Assembly: GCF_963678635.1 (NCBI RefSeq)
Contig: NC_087062.1
Coordinates: forward strand, 34,447,651 to 34,511,650
Direction of reading: 5' to 3'
Length of the DNA stretch: 64,000 nt
From: Symsagittifera roscoffensis
Lineage: Eukaryota; Xenacoelomorpha; Acoela; Convolutidae
Shown: positions 32,366-43,489 of the stretch, piece by piece
Layout of the letters: every line of letters begins with the position of its first letter
Position numbering within the stretch: position 1 is the stretch's first letter
Position numbers and translations under genes: made by a program
Notes under the pieces: generated by a model
Database searches by the model: none
What the model saw: only the letters and a program-made list of their open reading frames with translations
What the model was told of the DNA's origin: nothing

Positions 32366-35300
32366 CTAGTAATCAGTGATTGACTCAATGAAAGTTTTAT
32401 AGTCTTCGAAGCTGACTTTGCCGTCCCCGTCGGTGTCTGCTATCCGCACCATCTCAATTGCGTCTGCCTCACTTATATTCTCACCCAGAGACGCAAGCAG
32501 CTTCTGAAAAGAGTTGGATAAATGTTTTATGAACTAATTCCAGATGAAACACACTTTGGTCCCTTTTCTCCATGGGACTGAGCCCACGCTTTGCTCCGCT
32601 GCTCTTTCTTTCAATATCAGTGGTATAGTGTAAAACGAATCAATGTTTAGATATGACTTTCAAAAAAAGCTGAAATCTTTGTGCTTTGAAATTTTGTTTT
32701 TAAACTAAAAATTTTTGACCAATATTTTCCTGGGTCGAGGTCGGAGACTTATGTTGCGACCATTGCGACGCAAAATGGGTATATTGCGAACATATATACC
32801 GAGGAATTTTTCTGCAACTTTGCGCAACCCAAAAAAGATATTTTGCGACTTTACGCGACCCAAAAAGGTATGTTGCGACTATTGCGACTCAAAATGGATA
32901 TGTTGCGACTTTGTACAACCAAAGTAATTTGCGCGACCCAAAACAGATATGCTGCGGTTTTGCGCGACATAAAAAAGGTATGTTGCGACCATTGCGACCC
33001 AAATTGGGTATGTTGCCATTTTGCGCAACCGAAAAGTTTGCGCATTTTTACTCGACCAAAAAAACATTTTGACATTTTGACCACGTTTGACCAAAGAAAC
33101 ACATTTCGATTGAGTTCGATTGGCGAGAACAATTTTAACCGAGAAAAAAGATTTTGACTGTGTTTGGAACAAGATGTTTCTCAACCGAGAAGCTTTTCGA
33201 CCGGAAAAGCCATTTCGAGTGTAGTCGCGCAGTGGGTCACGATAGTCAAGACATACCAAAAATTCGTCGCGAAAGTCTGGAAATACCAAACGTGGTCTCA
33301 AGAGTCTGGACATAAAGTCGCGAAAGTCTGGAAAATGTGCGTCCAGACTTTCGCGACACATGTTCGGAGCTTCGCGACCAAAGTTTGTTATGTCCAGTTT
33401 TTCGTGACCAAATTTTGGTATCTTGACTATTGCGTCCCACTGCGCGTCTCATGTCCATAATTTCCAGATTCAAACTCTCGGTGCGTCAAGGCAATTTCGG
33501 TTTGAAATAAGCCGATGTGGCACGACCGATAATGTAACTATGATATGAGCTTGTAAATTTTCTGATTTATGTTTGACTTGAATGGTTTCTAGGTGGTAAA
33601 TTTGAATAAGTTTTTGTGTTAATAACTTTGTTGTTGCGCCCAAAAGTTTGCTAATGTTTTTACTTTGGGATCATGTGTAGCCTTCTCGTGTAGCCTTCTC
33701 GTGGTCTTGTATATCATCAGCAATCATATTGATCTAGATTACTAATGTTTAAAATGCATTTATACTGGACTATTTTGCAATTTGCTTCCAACCCATGTTG
33801 CGACTTTGAGTGACCCATGTTGCGACTTTGCGCGACATATGTTGAGACTTTTTGCGGCCTAGGGTGCAACTTTGCGCGACCCATGTTGCAAATTTGCCCG
33901 ACCTATGTTGCGACTTTGCGCGACATATGTTGGGACTTTTTGCGACCCAGGGTGTTACTTTGTGCGACTAAAGCCTCCTGCCGGAGTATGGAATCTCGGT
34001 AGCAGAAAAACCTTTTCAGCGACCCAATTTGGTCGCAACATGAATTGCAGACCTCGGCCCGGGTTGTACAGTCTGAAAAATATTGACGCCCGCCTTTTGA
34101 TCAAAATCAAAATACACTGCTCGTATCAGGGTGAAGATTTGAATTGTTTTACTGCCCTTCAACATTTCAATTTATTGTTCCCGCTTATAATCTTTTTCTT
34201 TGGAAATCTCAAACACAGTGCAGTATATTCAAAATTTATCAGTTTTTTTTGGCTCAATACTTCAGATAAAACAAAATTCCCATATATTTTGAAGTTTTTC
34301 ATTTTTTTGCTGAGCTTCATTTGCTCTGCAAATTCCATTTTACGTCTATTGTCGACCCTGCAGCAAATGAAACCCCCTACTATTACAATCCCTCACCTAT
34401 ACTCCCCCTTCCGTTTACCCACCCCTTCCATATTTACTGGAAAGGGGCGATGGTGGTGGGTTCTGAGGGAAGTGCAAACGCTGAAAAAGGGGGGCGTTGG
34501 GGTGAATGGGCACTGCAGGGGTGGAGGTGGTGAACACGTAGACGGATAGGGAGATGGGCCAAATGTAAATGTGCACTTGCGCATTTTATGAAAAAACTGA
34601 TTAGGTTTAGAATCCGAGAAGGCCGTGAATATAGCAGAAGTTGATCACAGCTTTGCAAATATCTTTGGAAAAACTATAATCAGTTATAATGGATTTAAAA
34701 TGAATTATAACCCAATTGTATGGACTATATTGGATTGTATGTGTACAGAAATGTTTGATTATAATGAGAATATAATCCATTTCATAGTCTAAAGTTGCAA
34801 CAAATTTGGATTATAAGGAAAACATTTTAGACAATTCTTTTTAGTTATTATTTTTTTATCAATGAAAATACGGTGTGGAACATTAAGAGGGTTTATAGAT
34901 TGATAATTTGGCTAATTTGCGCTAAATATTTCTTAGCTTTTCTTTCAATTTTTTAAAATGCTTAAATACGCAGAAAAGGTTTTGGCTCAGAAATTGATCA
35001 AAAATGAACTGAAGCTTGAATCAAGGATTGATTCAAATATTGTTCGGATTTTCGAAGAAAGTGAGGATTTTTTGTATACTCGGGGTTTTGTTTTCATTCA
35101 GAACAATTTTCAAAAGACCATTTCTTCTCGGGGCTTCGATGTCTGTATCTTCGCGGGCCCCTGCGGGTGCGCACAACAATATATCAAGCTATCACGAGTC
35201 AACCAAAACTGCACGGATGCTGAAAGTATAAAGCGAATATTTTACGCCTGGAAAATTACCCCACATTACAAAATCGTTTTAAGCTAAGTTGAGGCAATAA

Positions 35301-38300
35301 ACTAATTGGTTTTAATAATTCCCTAAGCGGTTCAACCTAAAGTTCATAGTTTGTGAACATTTCATAGGTCAACAATTTTTAACGACCAGTTAAAGAGCAG
35401 TTAAAGGGAAATTTCAGAACTTTGCCCTGATACAAGCAGTTTTGTTTCTTGTTGCGTTACTTGACAGAAAGTTTATCTTTTTATACTGGAAGTTTCGTTA
35501 TTTAAAAGTTTTAAAAATTTTTGAATAAAGAAATACTTTAAAAAACTATCTTTCGATTTATCCAAAAGCGATTCAATATTTGTTAATATCAATCGGAGTT
35601 TTCGTTATAATCAGTCGATTGTAACCCATTTAAATGGAGTTTAACTGATTGTATTGTTATAAAAGAGCTCGATTATAGGGACAACATATTCAATTTTATG
35701 ATTTAAAATTGCTATGTTTTTGGATTTTAACGTCAACGTTTTAGACAGCTTTTTTCTGTTATTATCGTTTTTATGAAACTAAAGTGTGGGAAATTAAGGA
35801 GGCTTGTAAATTGATAATTTGGCTAGCTTAAGTTAAATATGGCATATATACGTCGAAAAAGTTTTTGCTCAGAAATCGATCAAAAAAGAAGTGACGCTTG
35901 AATCAAGGCTTGGTTTAAATTTTGTTCCTATTTTTTTCTTTCAGACCAATTTTCAAAAGACCATTTCTTCCCTGGCCTCGATGTATGTATCTTCGCGGGC
36001 CTAAACCGTTGCGCACACCAATACATCAAGCAATCACGAGTCAACCTAAACTGCTGGTTTTATACTTCGATGCTGAAAGTATAAAGCGAATTTTTTACTC
36101 CTGGCAAATCCCCCCCCCGCCCACACTACAAAGTCGTTTCAAGCTAAATTGAGGCAAAAAAAACTAATTGGTTTTTTCAAGTCCATAAGTGTTTCAACCT
36201 AAAGTTCAGACCAGTTAAAGAGCAGTTAAAGGGAATCTTCAGGGCTGTGCCCTAATACAAGCAGTCGTGTGTATTGCTGCGTTATTCGACGCAAAATTTA
36301 TCTTTTTTGAAATTAAATTTCATTGTGTGAAAGGCTTAAGAATGTTTGAAAAAATGTTAAGTAAAACATAATTGTAAAAACTATTTAATTATTTATCCAA
36401 AAACTACTCTTCAAGATTTTTTTAATTACAATCGAAGTTTTGAAGGTTTACCGTGATACGAATTTTCTTGTTCTGCATGGAGTTTAAGTTAATAATAGAT
36501 CGGTTTTTTATAAATTTTAATTTCTTCAAATATTTGCTATATAAGATTTTCACTTTGGAATTTTAGACTCAAATGCCAATCATCTGAATTTTATGTAACG
36601 TCCGCATAGCTTTCATTTTTAGAGCGCTGAGAACCTTTCTTTCGTTAAAATATTAAAAACCGCGGATGGTCTTTTAATTTTCAGTTATAATTCAAATTTT
36701 AAAATAATTTTTCTTTCCTTTTCCCGCCAAATATGTGCCAGCTCAACAACTTGAAAACATTAAGCTAACGGTAAATTTTTGTAAGTTTTTGTATGTACGT
36801 GGGCTTCAAAACCTCAAGTGGTTTTTCCTCAATGCAATTTTCTGGTGCGAAGTTTTTTTTATAACTAAAATAATTTGAGAAAAAAATGCGATGTTTTATG
36901 TTGCCAAATGGCATTGAAATTGATATTTTAAGTTGCCATATATTGCATTGAAAATTCTACATTTTTGGAAACCATACAAGAGTCGCGAACAAAGCAAATC
37001 TCGGCTTGGCTGCGTGCTTTTGGGCGCAATAAGGTATCAGCCGTACGATCTTTGGTCTGGAAAAGCAAATTTATTGTTAAAAGGGTTGCAAATGACGTAA
37101 ACTGTTTGCCAATGCATTTCAATTCAATATGTGTGCAAAAATTTTAAGCTAAAATATAGTTTACGGTTACGACGAGCTATCCACAAGGAAAAGGACCAAT
37201 ATATGAGCAGGTTCAGCTCATCGCGGAGAACCGCTGTTGTACACCTGTTTATTATATACATGCAGTTTTTTTTGGTTATCTTTCTGGGCTGGGCACCCTT
37301 GAACAACGAGCACGGATCATGATAGAACTCGAACATCTGACCTTTCGATTTAACGGCGGAGACGTAACAAATTCACCACCGTTCCCATATGTAATTGTTG
37401 TGGCTAATGCTTATTTCCAAATCACAAATTCCATGTCTGTGCAAAGCCAAAGATTGTCCTGGTTAAGACATTTATGAGGACTACGTTCAATTTTTTTAAA
37501 CTTGCTATCACCATATTTTAGAGGGTCCTATAACTGACCAGTTAAAAGCAATATAAAATACAGGGGTAAAATCCAAAAAATGTTTGTATTACCTTGACAT
37601 CGTCTGCTTCTATGAATTCGCTCCGGTTTTTATCAAAGCTGTGAAAGGCAACCTGAAACAACAAAAATTTTTCCAAATGAAATCAAAGCGCACATACGCT
37701 TCCTTTGAAATAGAGTAATTTTTTTCATCAAACCGAGAAACATAGGCAAACCCCGATTAGAAAATTATCGACGTTTTTGAGCTTTTTTTGGAAAGGTCAG
37801 ATGGCTTGGCAAAATACCTAATAGCACATCAAATTCAACTACAAGTTGCTGGTGGTTTCGAAAAATAAACTGACTATCTTTGATCCTATCTCTTATAAAT
37901 TTAAACGGTCCTGACTTACCCTGAGTTCCTCCTCCTCGAAGTTTTGGTACTTGCGTTTCTTCATGATGTCCAGGAACTCCTCGAAACTGATGTCGCCTGA
38001 TCCATCCGTGTCCACCTCATCTATAATTTCAGCCAATTCCCTCCGACTGATATTCTGCACAAAGATAAATTCCCAATTTAAAAGATCTCTTAATCAGCTT
38101 GTGAAACTCCCTCTCAGAAAAAAACACTTTGTACCCATTGACCGCCTTGTAGTCATCAGATCTGCTATATATTTTTTACTAAATGCGTAAAATTTTTGCT
38201 AAAGTCTTTACTAAAACTTTTATAGAGTTTTTGCTAAAGGCTAGATAGTGTGAAGTGTTTTCCGACGAGTTATGATGTCTGCTTGGGAACCCGAGATTTT

Positions 38301-38535
38301 ACTCTGTTTTATAAATGAATCAGTAATCGTCGGAACGAGATTAATAGCAAACAGCAGTTAAGTTTGAACTCACTGGATCTGCGATTCGGAGACACCTCTG
38401 CAGCTCATCTGCATCGACAGTCATACTTTCATCATCATCCGCAGACGTGAATATCTCGTAGAACTCGTTGATCTCCACCACCGAGAACTCATCGCAAACA
38501 AAGTTCAGAGGGTCAAACTTTTTGTTAGTTGTCAT
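32366..38535 (-). CDS. EF-hand (calmodulin/troponin C-like) gene, copy 3, complete
   Basis: Four exons, all phase 0: exon 1 38374-38535, exon 2 37920-38054, exon 3 37593-37652, exon 4 32366-32503 (ends DY then TAG). Together they give 164 residues with four EF-hand loops at 33-44, 69-80, 106-117 and 142-153. Loop spacings of 36, 37 and 36 are identical to calmodulin. Loops 2 (DTDGSGDISFEE) and 4 (DTDGDGKVSFED) are canonical calcium binders. Loops 1 and 3 have Met and Glu at position 6 instead of Gly, so weaker or altered binding is expected. Introns 1 and 2 are ~0.3 kb; intron 3 is ~5.1 kb and holds the minisatellite and the 0.9 kb repeats. Length and the 13-residue N-terminal extension suit a troponin C or calmodulin-like protein. 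Assignment of exon 4 rests on phase, spacing and fit. Confidence 0.8.
32745..33060. repeat. TTGCGAC minisatellite, block 1
   Basis: Degenerate tandem units built on TATGTTGCGACTTTGCG and CGACCCAAAAAGG recur every ~30-70 bp. They lie within intron 3 of the EF-hand gene copy 3. Related but more diverged TCGCGAAAGTCTGG-type units continue to about 33460. Confidence 0.75.
33790..33980. repeat. TTGCGAC minisatellite, block 2
   Basis: About six units of ~30 bp with the consensus CCATGTTGCGACTTTGCGCGA, more regular than block 1. The two blocks share the core and so form one family separated by ~0.7 kb. Confidence 0.8.
34820..36430. repeat. Diverged 0.9 kb tandem repeat, two units
   Basis: Unit 1 (about 34820-35560) and unit 2 (about 35735-36430) share 'aatttggcta', 'atcaaggattg', 'caaaagaccatttcttc', 'gctgaaagtataaagcgaa' and 'gaccagttaaagagcagttaaaggg' in order. 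A third, truncated unit opens the window (1-260). No coding potential is apparent. Unit 2 contains a C9 run at about 36110-36119. Confidence 0.75.
37293..37387 (-). repeat. SINE-like repeat, segmental copy
   Basis: Direct counterpart of 895-988 within the segmental duplicate, with very few changes. Confidence 0.4.
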
Positions 38536-38584
38536 ATTTATGATTTTTTATGATATGCTTTTGTAGATTTGCTCAATTTTTGAT

Positions 38585-38727
38585 ACTTAAAGCCAATGGC
38601 TTTTAAGTCAACGTTGTAACGAAGTTTAAATAAACTTTCGAATGAGACACCAGCTGTGCTGACTTCACACTCGAATGTTTATTTTAGCTTCGCTAGAACG
38701 CTGACTTATTAGCCGTTGTTCTTAAGT
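38585..38727. repeat. Upstream palindrome, copy 3
   Basis: Third copy of the 143-bp foldback, again about 50 bp upstream of the EF-hand start codon at 38535. Confidence 0.65.
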
Positions 38728-39186
38728 ATCAAAAATGCATGAGTAAATAAGTGCTATGAAAACATTTTTAAGAATGGAAATGCAAATTGATAGAAGCTTA
38801 ATTGACACCTAAAACGTTAAAAGCATACGGAGCAGCACGGAGCACGGAGACGAAAAAGCGAACAGAGCATTTTAATCGTCAGAAGATGGAAATACACGAT
38901 AAAAGAAAACAGCTCAAAATTTTAGTCAATTTGTAGGCAAAATAATTTTTCTAGCTTTAAAAATTGGAGCTGTAATTGTTTAAAGAGATGCGCTATGCTT
39001 TTTTGAACTGCTTGAATGGAAAGGTACTTTTTACCTGCATATTCTTGCTTCAATATACGATAACTTCTCCTCTTTTTCCAAAATTAAAATTGCAAGACTG
39101 CTCTTATCAGGACAAAACCCTTCATGTTATGTCTTACCTTTAACCGGCTTCAAATATTTTTGGTAAAAGAATTATAGACAAAATAT

Positions 39187-40292
39187 TGTAGTATTGAGAA
39201 ATACTACACAGACAAAAGACCATTGTCTTAATTGTTTATTTAACGACCCAATTCTAAATTGGAGCGTGCCTTTTAAATTAAAGACTGATTTACTCTTATT
39301 AGGAGTATAAAATCTTGTTTTGAAAATCCACTCCTTTTTAAATACTTGTCCAATTTTTCTCATTTTTTCTTGCTCAATATTTCAAAAGGGCGGCGATTAT
39401 TAATACGTCCATTTTAACTTAACTTGAAACAAACTGGATCAATATTTAGCAGTCTTGCCGGCTGCACTGAAATTCTTCTTGCTTTGATTAAGCAGAGATG
39501 CACCTGCAATATGATGCATCAGAGAGAGTTATATGAATTTTTAATCAGACAAACTGAAGGCTGCGGTTTTTATCAAAGAGGACTAATAAGTTAAAGATAT
39601 TTTACTTGAAAAAAAATCAAATAAAAACTAGTTGAAAAATTCCCTTATAAGATAGGGAGAACAAAGGAGCAGGTGAAACCTGAATAATTAAAGATTGAAT
39701 CAGCCGCCGGTTTATGCTTACGAGCAAAAGGACTGGCCTGAAATCTTCAGTGTTTCATTTTGCTCAGTAAGCAGCAAGTTAGATCTCTTCAGTTAGACCT
39801 TTTCAAAAAATAAATAATTTTCCTTTTCTGCCTTTACAGTAAAATTAAACTAGCCTTTTTCACAAAAAAAAAAAATAGAGAATAAATTCTCATTTTAAGT
39901 TCGATAAAATTATAAATCGAGATACTCGAGATAACCACACCTGAGGAAGTCTGGACTACAAGTACCCAAAGGACTACGGCAAGGCGAAACTGACAACCAA
40001 ACCAGAAGTGCCAAGTGGAAAAAATCAAGGGCAACCCAAGAAATACTACTCAGTCATCGACCTTAGTAAGAAGATAAAAAATGGATGAACAAAATAAGAT
40101 TAACTCAACCTCCCCTCATAGGTATATTTCTTTAAGCTGTTCGATTCGTTTATATAATCTAGTTACCCAGTGCTTTGTATTTAAGCAACTAATTAATTCA
40201 TACCTTTTCTAACTATTTGACGATTCAAGGTGAGACTTATAACTTAGGATAAAATTACTAAGCATTCAACCAGCAATGATCGCTTAGTAAAA
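39187..40292 (+). repeat. Element B 5' LTR
   Basis: The start is set by the loss of homology to the segmental duplicate. The LTR opens with an inverted pair TGTAGTATT...AATACTACA within its first 22 bases. Its end is placed just before the primer-binding site at 40294; a clean CA end is not visible, so the right boundary may be off by up to ~20 bp. No second copy exists in the window to confirm it. Confidence 0.55.
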
Positions 40293-40293
40293 C

Positions 40294-40303
40294 TGGTGCG
40301 ACC
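40294..40303 (+). promoter_or_regulatory. Primer-binding site of element B
   Basis: TGGTGCGACC, with one further shared base in front (CTGGTGCGACC), is identical to the core of element A's primer-binding site. It diverges right after (GCAGCAG here, ATAAGTC there). Confidence 0.65.
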
Positions 40304-41209
40304 GCAGCAGAGAACTACTCCTTAAGAAATTCCTTTTCCAACAAACTCGAAACTGCTTTTAAAGTTCAAAAAAAATATATTAATATTAGGATCTGTGAGT
40401 ATTTGTCAGATTAGTTTCCAACCTCAAAAAGCCAGAGACAATGGGTATCTTTCGGTAGAAACACAATTTCATTGTCTTCTACTTGACAGATATTCCTAGT
40501 AGGGTTCTTGCGATAAGTATCCCCTGCGCTAGCAGTCGCCCACGATATTCCTCCATCTCGAGGTCTATTATACGGCTTTCCAACTGACATTAGCCCATGA
40601 ACTTAACTAATATCTATTATTATAATGATATATAAAATTTCTGAAAAAATCGTTCTCTGCCTAAGTCCGCTAATAAGATATACCCGTTTTGTCCAGTAAT
40701 CCACTAAGTTTATGCCGGAACTTCAGTTTAAAGTTATCATCACTAAACTTAACGAAATTCTGTAATAAACTAAAGTGCTCAAAAACTTATTAAATATCTT
40801 CATTTATTTTTTCGAGGGGGTTAAGTGGTCATATGTGCGATCTAAGAGTACCCTAAATTGTATGATAAATTGAATTCTTCATCACATTATCTCAAACCAT
40901 CCACGCTTGTTGCTATTTATTCTAATCCTTCATCATTTCTCGAGGCTTATCCTAATTTTTTCTTAACGTAATTTTAATTCTATCCACCCTAACATAACTT
41001 AAACCTAAATCATCCATCAGTAAAGCTACCAATTACTGAAACTAAGGAAGAAAATAACAAAAACCACGAAGGAAGGAACGGATTTGGGTGTTTTTTAATC
41101 AATCATTAGTTTTTATGACACAATTTAAATATACACCTAATAAACAATAAGAATACGCACTAAAACCAATCTTAAACGTTAGCCATATAACACCAAACAT
41201 CAAGTTTTA

Positions 41210-42443
41210 GTTTCAGCACGAAAAAATTAGGTTTCACAACAAAATTTAAAACACTGACACATCCACTTTATATTGATAAACTAGGTTTCATATGATAGCT
41301 TAAGCACTAAAAAATTGATTTTTACCAGCCAAAAATTTTGGTTTCAGTCTAGGTTTCAGTTATAGGGTCAAACGTTTCAGTTAAAATAAGTATAGTTTCC
41401 GGTCAAAATTTTAAGTTTCTGTCATTGGATTTGGGTAAAACAGCAAAAATTGAACTAGTCAAACCCAAATTTGGATACCATAAGTCAAAAAACTGGTCTT
41501 AAATGGTAAGTTTTTGTTAGTTTCAGGTTTCAAAACACCAAAATTGAGTTTTTGGTCTCAAAATTGAGCTCCGAACGCTGAATTTTGACTTGTTAGAGAA
41601 AACTAACGGTGTTAAAACCCACCAAACCAATTTTAAAATTTGGTTCCTAAGGCTGAAACATACGTTTCAGAATGGGTGTTTTTGGTTTCAGACCCAAAAA
41701 TCTTGCTTCCCAAGTAAAATTTTTGTGAAATATTGAAAAATAATAGGAATCCTTAATGCACTAACAAATTTTTGAACTCAAAAAACTTCTAGAAAGTGTT
41801 AGTTTGAGCCCTCAAACTTTTAGTTTCAGAAAACTGAAATTGTCGTTTTAGGCTGAAACTTTCATTTTTTTGGCAATTTTTTTGCTGGAATAGAAATATA
41901 TTAGGAAGACCAACCTATATTTCCAATCTCAAAACTCTAAATCCAAGTGGTCAAACCATAGTTTCAGTTCTAGAAATCATAGTTTCAGCCCCAAAAACTT
42001 ACGTTTCCGCAAACTAATTTTTGATTTTGAAGTTACAAATCTGTTCCAAATTCTAATTTACACTAGACCAGCTATCAAAAACCAACTTTTTAATTCATTC
42101 ATCGAGTTTGAGAGAGTTTAAGAGTTTTAGGTTTGAGATTTCAAAAACTAAGTTTAAGATATCAAAAGATTCGGTTTTCTCGAATTTTTTTGCAAGATAA
42201 GACAAAAACCAGGTATACTAAACCTTCTAGACAATTTTAAAATTAAAAGATCTCTACTTCAGCTACCATAGTTTCAGGTTTCAGATTATCGTTTCAGTCA
42301 AAAGTTTTTGTAAAAATTTTAACAAAAAAATTAAATTTTGAGCTAACAATAATCATAAAAGGCATATAGTTATATTGTTAACCATACCATAGCGTCAATA
42401 AACTTCACTTGAACAAAGTTTCAGGTTTCAGTTAACGTTTCAG
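41210..42443 (+). promoter_or_regulatory. GTTTCA motif array in the element B leader
   Basis: About 19 GTTTCA sites, most as GTTTCAG and some paired as AGTTTCAGGTTTCAG, are scattered on the plus strand over 1.23 kb of leader. They are separated by non-repeated AT-rich sequence. A few TGAAAC sites face the other way. There is no open frame. The dispersed, same-strand arrangement resembles a binding-site cluster more than a slipped microsatellite. Drosophila gypsy has an insulator made of repeated protein sites in the same part of its leader; a similar role is inference. Confidence 0.55.
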
Positions 42444-42641
42444 CCAACAAAAAACTTGAAAAACTTGGAAAAAAGTTTTAGAAATTTTTTTTTCCAAAGT
42501 ATTTTTTTTATTTTCTTATTTCATTATTAATAACCTTTGTTAATATTCAATAATTCCTAGGATGTTTTCATTATTCTAAAACATACTAATCCAATAGTAC
42601 AACTTAGCTTAAAAAAAAGAAAACAAACATCGTAAAAATTA

Positions 42642-42917
42642 ATGTCAACACATTTTAAAATCGACGTCAGTACAATAAATTTAAAACTCAAATTAGGAAA
42701 TAAAGTCTCTAACATCATATGGTATATCACTTAAACTGAAAAAGATCATATTAGTATTCTAGCAAAGCACCCAAATGACAATAAACACGAATTATACGTC
42801 TTTTTTCGACGATATAATCCAGAAATTGACACAATTCTTCAGCAAATAAAAATACCAAATAATATAATTTATATACCGCAAGAACGATTAATTGCTTCAC
42901 TCCCGATTGCTTTCTGA
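42642..42917 (+). pseudogene. Small accessory ORF a1 (one stop)
   Basis: 91 codons plus stop, with a single in-frame TAA at codon 31. It aligns end to end with ORF a2: both have NLKLKL.NK, IWYIT, a KDxIxIL.KHP block, an HEL strand and NPEI/TPEI...IL..IK/LK. It is therefore a tandem duplicate, recently inactivated. No known family is recognised; the pattern is of alternating beta strands with one helix. Confidence 0.6.
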
Positions 42918-43109
42918 TACCATAATATACCCAAGCACAAAACTAATTGCATTTTAACCAATTTTTTTTTAAAAACACAAATTTTTCCTTAACAAAAATT
43001 AAAAACATAACAATTTCATTCCAAATTCATTAGAAAAATTTAAATATTCTTTATATTGTTTATCATTCCCTAGATAAACATTTACGTCCCTAAAATGATG
43101 TAAAATGCT

Positions 43110-43394
43110 ATGACCAATTTTTATCAAGTAAATACAACAGCATTTAATTTAAAACTAAAATTAAAAAATAAATCCACAAAATTTATTTGGTATATCACCA
43201 ATATCCAAAAGGATCAAATCACAATTTTGTCCAAACACCCACACAAAAATATTCACGAATTAACCATTCTCTCCAGCAGCAATACCCCAGAGATAACTTC
43301 TATCTTAAAAAAGCTTAAACAGCCCCATAGCACTATTGATCTATCTAACAAAAATTCGTATTCATTGAACCCAGCAAATTTCATTGTAACTTAA
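43110..43394 (+). CDS. Small accessory ORF a2
   Basis: 94 codons, open, starting MTNFYQVNTTAFNLKLKL, located 95 bp before the gag start. Paralogue of a1. The C-terminal half (HELTILSSSNTPEITSILKKL) also lines up with the ORFs after env (HEAVIESSNPKYNYICSFL), suggesting one family on both sides of the element. Predicted soluble, no signal peptide or membrane segment. Function unknown. Confidence 0.6.
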   Translation: MTNFYQVNTTAFNLKLKLKNKSTKFIWYITNIQKDQITILSKHPHKNIHELTILSSSNTPEITSILKKLKQPHSTIDLSNKNSYSLNPANFIVT

Positions 43395-43489
43395 GTACAA
43401 TTATTTCAGTCCGTACAATTGATCAGTACACAACACATCCAAACCCTTTATATATATTGTTAACAAAACATTGAGTGAATTAAACAAAG

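Larger units (their letters stand above)
35732..39186. repeat. Segmental duplicate of positions 1-2785
   Basis: Carries the same series of landmarks as the window start: the partial 0.9 kb repeat, a SINE-like copy (37293-37387), EF-hand exons 3-1 and the upstream palindrome. Homology runs to 'gacaaaatat' at 39186 and is then broken by the TG start of element B's LTR. Confidence 0.88.

Noticed and set aside
33872-34549. 225-codon plus-strand frame overlapping the minisatellite
   Set aside because: Its N-terminal half is the translated TTGCGAC repeat and the rest is intron-like sequence; no homology or domain.
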